A DNA stretch of 64,000 bases from Dactylis glomerata. Its lineage: Eukaryota; Streptophyta; Magnoliopsida; Poales; Poaceae. Below are positions 63,893-64,000 of this stretch, piece by piece. The position numbers and the translations under genes are program-made. Where the stretch lies: assembly GCA_007115705.1 (NCBI GenBank), contig QXEO01001841.1:372001-436000 (forward strand), in the 5' to 3' direction. The notes under the pieces were generated by a model. It saw only the letters and a program-made list of their open reading frames with translations, made no database searches and had not been told where the DNA came from. Position 1 is the first letter of the stretch. The number at the start of each line of letters is the position of its first letter.

Positions 63893-63910
63893 TCCCCGGC
63901 AACGGCGCCA
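63893..63910 (-). other. R5 primer-binding site (tRNA-Asp)
   Basis: TGGCGCCGTTGCCGGGGA on the minus strand, 11 nt from the 5' LTR; the same 18 bases as in R3. Confidence 0.9.
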
Positions 63911-63921
63911 GAAAATAGTCT

Positions 63922-64000
63922 TGATGACCCACAAGTATAGGGGGTGTATCGTAGTACTTTCGATAAATAAGAGTGTCGAACCCAACGAGGAGCAGAAGGT
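63922..64000 (-). repeat. R5 5' LTR, first 79 bp in window
   Basis: Matches 55179-55257 except for one base (g/a near 63961). Continues beyond the window. Confidence 0.9.

Larger units (their letters stand above)
55179..64000 (-). mobile_element. R5: Athila-like Ty3/gypsy element, runs off the right edge
   Basis: The 3' LTR is 55179-56686. Gag-pol lies on the minus strand at 63801-59075, the primer-binding site at 63893-63910, and the first 79 bp of the 5' LTR at 63922-64000. The sequence is clearly related to R3 in pol (FMDD, KACHLPL...) but is a different family, with a longer LTR and an extra ORF after pol. The bases before the left edge are ttgat (55174-55178), the expected TSD; the partner is outside the window. 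In the 79 bp that can be compared the LTRs differ once. Confidence 0.92.

Overview
The window looks like intergenic DNA from a large grass genome, most likely Triticeae or a related Pooideae. Evidence: dense nested Ty3/gypsy LTR retrotransposons with 5-bp target-site duplications (TSDs), CACTA, hAT and Stowaway pieces, a plant-type LINE remnant, and one intronless GC-rich RING-H2 gene with a TATA box and a near-ideal start context. There are no operons or prokaryotic signals. Species and repeat-family names cannot be fixed without a database search.

Layout. (1) 1-7300: degraded repeats: a CACTA-like terminus, a 5'-truncated LINE (498-2313) carrying a hAT MITE (802-1299), a LINE 3' tail ending in poly(A) at 3781, a Stowaway terminus at 5630 and AT-rich sequence. 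(2) 7376-7909: a RING-H2 gene, the only convincing host gene. (3) 8382-17413 (R0, minus): an LTR element with gag-protease but no reverse transcriptase or integrase; the space after gag-protease holds an antisense, multi-exon gene-like region. R0 splits a tandem repeat of about 668 bp (8350-18580). (4) From 19191 (R1, plus): a decayed Tat-type Ty3/gypsy element of the same 335-bp-LTR family. It runs past 55178 and has been opened by R2 (23900-41499, minus, TSD ACAGG), a solo LTR (41773-42700, TSD GCGAC), a non-autonomous CACTA (43565-45465, TSD ACA), R4 (46091-54928, minus, TSD ACGAG) and R5 (55179 to the right edge, minus). R2 is itself opened by R3 (29012-38134, plus, TSD GCGTG).

R0, R1, R2 and R4 share LTRs, primer-binding site and gag-protease and are called family T here. 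R1, R2 and R4 carry a Tat-type pol with two RNase H domains. R2 and R4 carry downstream of pol an antisense ORF with its own TATA box; in R4 it encodes an AT-hook plus a B3-like domain. R0 carries a different, intron-containing antisense gene in the equivalent place. R3 and R5 are Athila-like with a tRNA-Asp primer-binding site. R3 has an unbroken 1829-codon gag-pol and two 1147-bp LTRs in which I found one difference, so it is very young. R5 is broken by a nonsense codon, a frameshift and a Glu in place of the first integrase catalytic Asp.

Each TSD rejoins the interrupted reading frame where the target was coding, so the order of events is readable: R1 first, then R2, R4, the CACTA, the solo LTR and R5 into R1, and R3 last into R2. 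LTR differences by eye: R0 6/335, R2 6/335, R4 4/335, R3 1/1147.
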